Origin: an uncultured bacterium
GTDB taxonomy: Bacteria > Planctomycetota > UBA8108
Assembly (NCBI GenBank): GCA_913050545.1
Contig: CAJWZY010000106.1
Coordinates: 1-7,172 of the forward strand
Direction of reading: 5' to 3'
DNA length: 7,172 bases
The first letter of the stretch is position 1; each line of letters begins with the position of its first letter. Position numbers and translations under genes: made by a program. Shown here in pieces: positions 5,530-7,172 of the stretch. The notes beneath the pieces were generated by a model. The model had not been told where the DNA came from. It did no database searches and saw nothing but the letters and a program-made list of their open reading frames with translations.

Positions 5530-6587
5530 CAGGCGGCAGTTTCCAGCTCGCTCTTGCCGGCTTCTTCCTGTTCTGACCGCAGCGATACCAGCTTATTGGA
5601 GCGCGCTTCATCCATCACGTGCTTGGGTACCGGGCGCAGATTCCACACAATTCCGAACCAGGAGAGTGTTTTCAGGATGCAGTAGGTCAAATCAATCTCC
5701 CACCAGCGAAAGCCCTGGCGTGCGGAGCTTGAGTAATGGTGATGGTTGTTGTGCCATCCTTCTCCCAGGGTGATGAGAGCGAGGAGTAGATTGTTCCGGC
5801 TGTCATCGGTGGTCTTGAAACGGCGTTTGCCGAATACGTGGGCCAGGGAGTTGATCGTGTAGGTTCCGTGGTAAACCCCAACGGTTGATACCAGGAATCC
5901 CCAGACGAAGAGCTGGGCGGGGGAGGTGGCGTAACCCGCATATTCAAGGAGGGCGCCGGCTCCCAGCAGGGCGCCGGCGAGCAGGATCCCTGCCAGCCAG
6001 TAGAAGTTATTGATGAACTTTAATTCAGGTACCTTCATCCAGTCGGCAACGTATTTCTCGTCGACGTCGTTATACTCGTTCGTCATGAACCAGCCCATGT
6101 GGCTGTAGAAGAAACCCTTCTCCCTGGGAGAATGACGGTCGAGATCGCTGTCTGAGTGGTTGTGGTGATGACGGTGGTGAGCCGCCCACCAGATCGGTCC
6201 CCTCTGCAGCGCGGAGCATCCGCCCAGGGCGCCGATGAACTGGAATACGCGTGAGGTCCTGAAGCTTCGATGCGAGAAATACCGATGGTAGAAGCCGGTG
6301 ATGAAGAACATGCGCATCAGGTAGAGAAGCACGGCGCAGATCACCGCGATCCAGCTGATGCCAACCCAGATGACGGCGATGCAACCGGCATGAATGGCCA
6401 GGTAGGGGATGCTGCGGAGCCAGTCTACCTTGAAGATCTTTGAGTCATCGACTTCGATGCCCTTTGCCTTGTTCCGGGGAAATTCTTCCAGGTCCCCAGC
6501 AGGCTGGTCAGCCGCCTTGGCTTCTTTGAGGTTCTCCATCATCTTCTTCTCTGTAGGTCGAGGGTCTGCAGGTCGAGGAACAGTCAT
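5529..6587 (-). CDS. Fatty-acid (acyl-CoA type) desaturase
   Basis: A membrane di-iron desaturase of up to 352 residues. The three histidine clusters are intact: H101-RYFS-H106, HHRHHHNH at 137-144 in a WWAAHHRHHHNHSDSD context, and HNNHHH at 279-284; NSLAH (246-250) adds a further ligand. Hydrophobic segments at about 60-98, 112-126, 193-216 and 225-245 are the membrane spans. The layout is that of delta-9 acyl-CoA/acyl-lipid desaturases, which introduce a cis double bond using O2 and an electron donor. It heads the probable operon and is coupled to the FAD oxidoreductase, whose product may act on the same lipids. Start uncertain: ATG 6587 has no ribosome-binding site; ATG 6542 or 6539 follows a purine-rich AGAGAAGAAG and would drop 15-16 residues that include a 15-nt tandem repeat. 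Regiospecificity cannot be read from sequence. Confidence 0.92.
   Translation of the reverse strand: MTVPRPADPRPTEKKMMENLKEAKAADQPAGDLEEFPRNKAKGIEVDDSKIFKVDWLRSIPYLAIHAGCIAVIWVGISWIAVICAVLLYLMRMFFITGFYHRYFSHRSFRTSRVFQFIGALGGCSALQRGPIWWAAHHRHHHNHSDSDLDRHSPREKGFFYSHMGWFMTNEYNDVDEKYVADWMKVPELKFINNFYWLAGILLAGALLGAGALLEYAGYATSPAQLFVWGFLVSTVGVYHGTYTINSLAHVFGKRRFKTTDDSRNNLLLALITLGEGWHNNHHHYSSSARQGFRWWEIDLTYCILKTLSWFGIVWNLRPVPKHVMDEARSNKLVSLRSEQEEAGKSELETAA
6550..6579. repeat. Two-copy 15-nt tandem repeat at the desaturase start
   Basis: Plus-strand TCTGTAGGTCGAGGG and TCTGCAGGTCGAGGA lie end to end and differ at two positions. If translation starts at 6587 the repeat encodes PRPAD-PRPTE, a 5-residue duplication in frame. 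If it starts at 6542 or 6539 the repeat lies in the 5' leader. Confidence 0.6.
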
Positions 6588-6749
6588 ACAGCCGGCCCGT
6601 TTTCCGGACCTGAACTGTTAAAGCCCCAAGAGATTACCAGCAGATTCAGGTTGCGCATAGCATCTATCCCGGGTTATTCAGAAAGGAGCCCTGTGGGGCT
6701 TGCCCGGCCTATAGCTTGACGATTAGGATATACCGCTCAGTGGGAGAAA

Positions 6750-6763
6750 TACCCGCTCGGGTA
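6750..6763. promoter_or_regulatory. Inverted repeat TACCCG-CT-CGGGTA, possible operator
   Basis: Perfect 6-bp arms with a 2-nt centre, 37 nt before the ThuA-like start codon. A degenerate relative (ATACCGCTCAGTGG, 6730-6743) lies about 20 bp upstream, so that the shared GCTC cores are exactly 20 bp apart, near two helical turns. This spacing would suit paired sites for a dimeric regulator. No regulator is encoded in the window. Confidence 0.35.
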
Positions 6764-6788
6764 CGATTATTCGTGGAACACGAGATTT

Positions 6789-6793
6789 AGGAG
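6789..6793 (+). promoter_or_regulatory. Ribosome-binding site of the ThuA-like gene
   Basis: AGGAG lies 7 nt upstream of ATG 6801 and fixes the start of the signal peptide. Confidence 0.75.
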
Positions 6794-6800
6794 CGTATTC

Positions 6801-7172
6801 ATGCTGAGAAGTCTTACTCTCTTCGTCGTTGCGGCAATTATCCTTTGTTTATCGGTATTTTCCGGTGCTGAATTAGCTGCCCAGGTGAAGCCGGACATTA
6901 TCAAGAAGATCGAGGCGGCGCTCCCTGCGGCGGCTCCGGCCAAGGCAAAGAAAGCCCGCAAGGTGCTGATTTTTTCGAAGACCAATGGTTTTCGCCACGG
7001 CTCGATCGCCGTGGGAGCGAAGTCCCTGGCGATGCTTGGTGAGAAGACCGGCGCCTATACCGCAGTTCACTCCGAAGACGACTCGATGTTCGAGGCGGAT
7101 AAGCTCAAGGAATTTGACGCGGTGATCATGCTCAACACCACCGGTGAGCTGTTCCGGCCGCGCCGCCTGCCA
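6801..7172 (+). CDS. Secreted ThuA-domain protein, N-terminal part
   Basis: An open frame of 124 codons reaches the right edge. Residues 1-27 form a signal peptide (hydrophobic 6-20, SGAELAAQ near the cut). A Lys/Ala-rich linker (about 31-54) follows. KVLIFSKTNGFRHGSI (55-70) and the later FDAVIMLNTTGELF stretch (105-118) match the first strand and a downstream strand of the ThuA family (trehalose-utilisation-like, class-I glutamine-amidotransferase-like fold), in the exported form common in Planctomycetes and Verrucomicrobia. The active-site region is mostly outside the window. The biochemical role of exported ThuA-like proteins is poorly defined; links to sugar degradation are by family context only. 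It is divergent from the desaturase operon and may share regulatory DNA with it. The spacing and strength of the ribosome-binding site support this start. Confidence 0.85.
   Translation, partial: MLRSLTLFVVAAIILCLSVFSGAELAAQVKPDIIKKIEAALPAAAPAKAKKARKVLIFSKTNGFRHGSIAVGAKSLAMLGEKTGAYTAVHSEDDSMFEADKLKEFDAVIMLNTTGELFRPRRLP

Larger units (their letters stand above)
6588..6800. other. Divergent intergenic region between the desaturase and the ThuA-like gene
   Basis: These 213 nt should hold promoters for the minus-strand operon and the plus-strand ThuA-like gene. No gene is apparent. A TTGACG at 6716-6721 (plus) has no good -10 at 16-18 nt. An inverted repeat AGCCC-TGTG-GGGCT lies at 6687-6700 with no T-run on either side. 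A second inverted repeat at 6750-6763 is listed separately. TCGTG-GAA-CACGA (6771-6783) could form a small hairpin just before the ThuA ribosome-binding site. I do not assign a promoter with confidence. Confidence 0.5.

Noticed and set aside
4957..5685. Plus-strand open frame of 242 codons
   Set aside because: It spans the antisense of two well-supported genes and their overlap, with no recognisable domain.
6687..6700. AGCCC-TGTG-GGGCT as a transcription terminator
   Set aside because: There is no T-run on either side, and it lies between divergent start sites where no transcript is expected to end.
6716..6721. TTGACG as a -35 box for the ThuA-like gene
   Set aside because: The hexamers 16-18 nt downstream do not resemble a -10 box; the nearby GATATA is only about 5 nt away.

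Overview
This 7.2 kb window is a dense bacterial gene block. Six of the seven recognisable intact or edge-truncated genes are on the minus strand and one is on the plus strand. The signal peptides, the lipoprotein and the polyprenyl-phosphate sugar transferase suggest a Gram-negative organism. The secreted ThuA-like protein and the Trx/PDZ (seleno)protein would suit a member of the PVC group (Planctomycetes/Verrucomicrobia). The sugar transferase N-terminus would also fit an alphaproteobacterium. I cannot fix the phylum from this sequence. The organism must decode UGA as selenocysteine if the central reading of the window is right, although no sel genes lie in the window.

Layout, following minus-strand transcription from right to left. 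A fatty-acid desaturase (6587-5529) is followed with a 1-nt stop/start overlap by an FAD-dependent amine-oxidase-like protein (5529-4282). Next comes a short scar (4285-4012) holding the first codons of a DUF1365 gene joined out of frame to the last ~80 codons of a cyclopropane-fatty-acid-synthase-type methyltransferase. FAD oxidoreductase, DUF1365 and CFA-type methyltransferase commonly occur together as a lipid-modification cluster, so this looks like an internal deletion (or an assembly collapse). An NAD(P)H:quinone-oxidoreductase-like MDR protein (4005-3001), the selenoprotein (2974-1640) and a DUF3137 lipoprotein (1626-712) follow at gaps of 6, 26 and 13 nt, consistent with one operon. 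After 158 nt a polyprenyl glycosylphosphotransferase begins (553) and runs off the left edge. On the right, a 213-bp divergent intergenic region separates the desaturase from a plus-strand ThuA-domain protein (6801 to the edge).

The main discovery is at 2974-1640. What looks like two genes, or a gene with two nonsense mutations, reads as one 444-residue exported thioredoxin-like/PDZ protein. Its CxxC redox motif is encoded as TGA-ATT-CCG-TGA, i.e. U72-I-P-U75, with a further Cys at 78. An 8-bp perfect hairpin with a GGU loop lies 18 nt after the second TGA and is a candidate bacterial SECIS element. A smaller GCAA-loop hairpin sits between it and the TGAs. The same protein carries a CxxCH haem-type motif and two PDZ domains, so it may be a periplasmic diselenide redox protein.

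How the genes may work together (inference): the desaturase, FAD oxidoreductase and lost DUF1365/CFA genes point to membrane-lipid unsaturation or modification, and the quinone-oxidoreductase-like protein and selenoprotein to redox or oxidative-stress handling. The DUF3137 lipoprotein has no known function.
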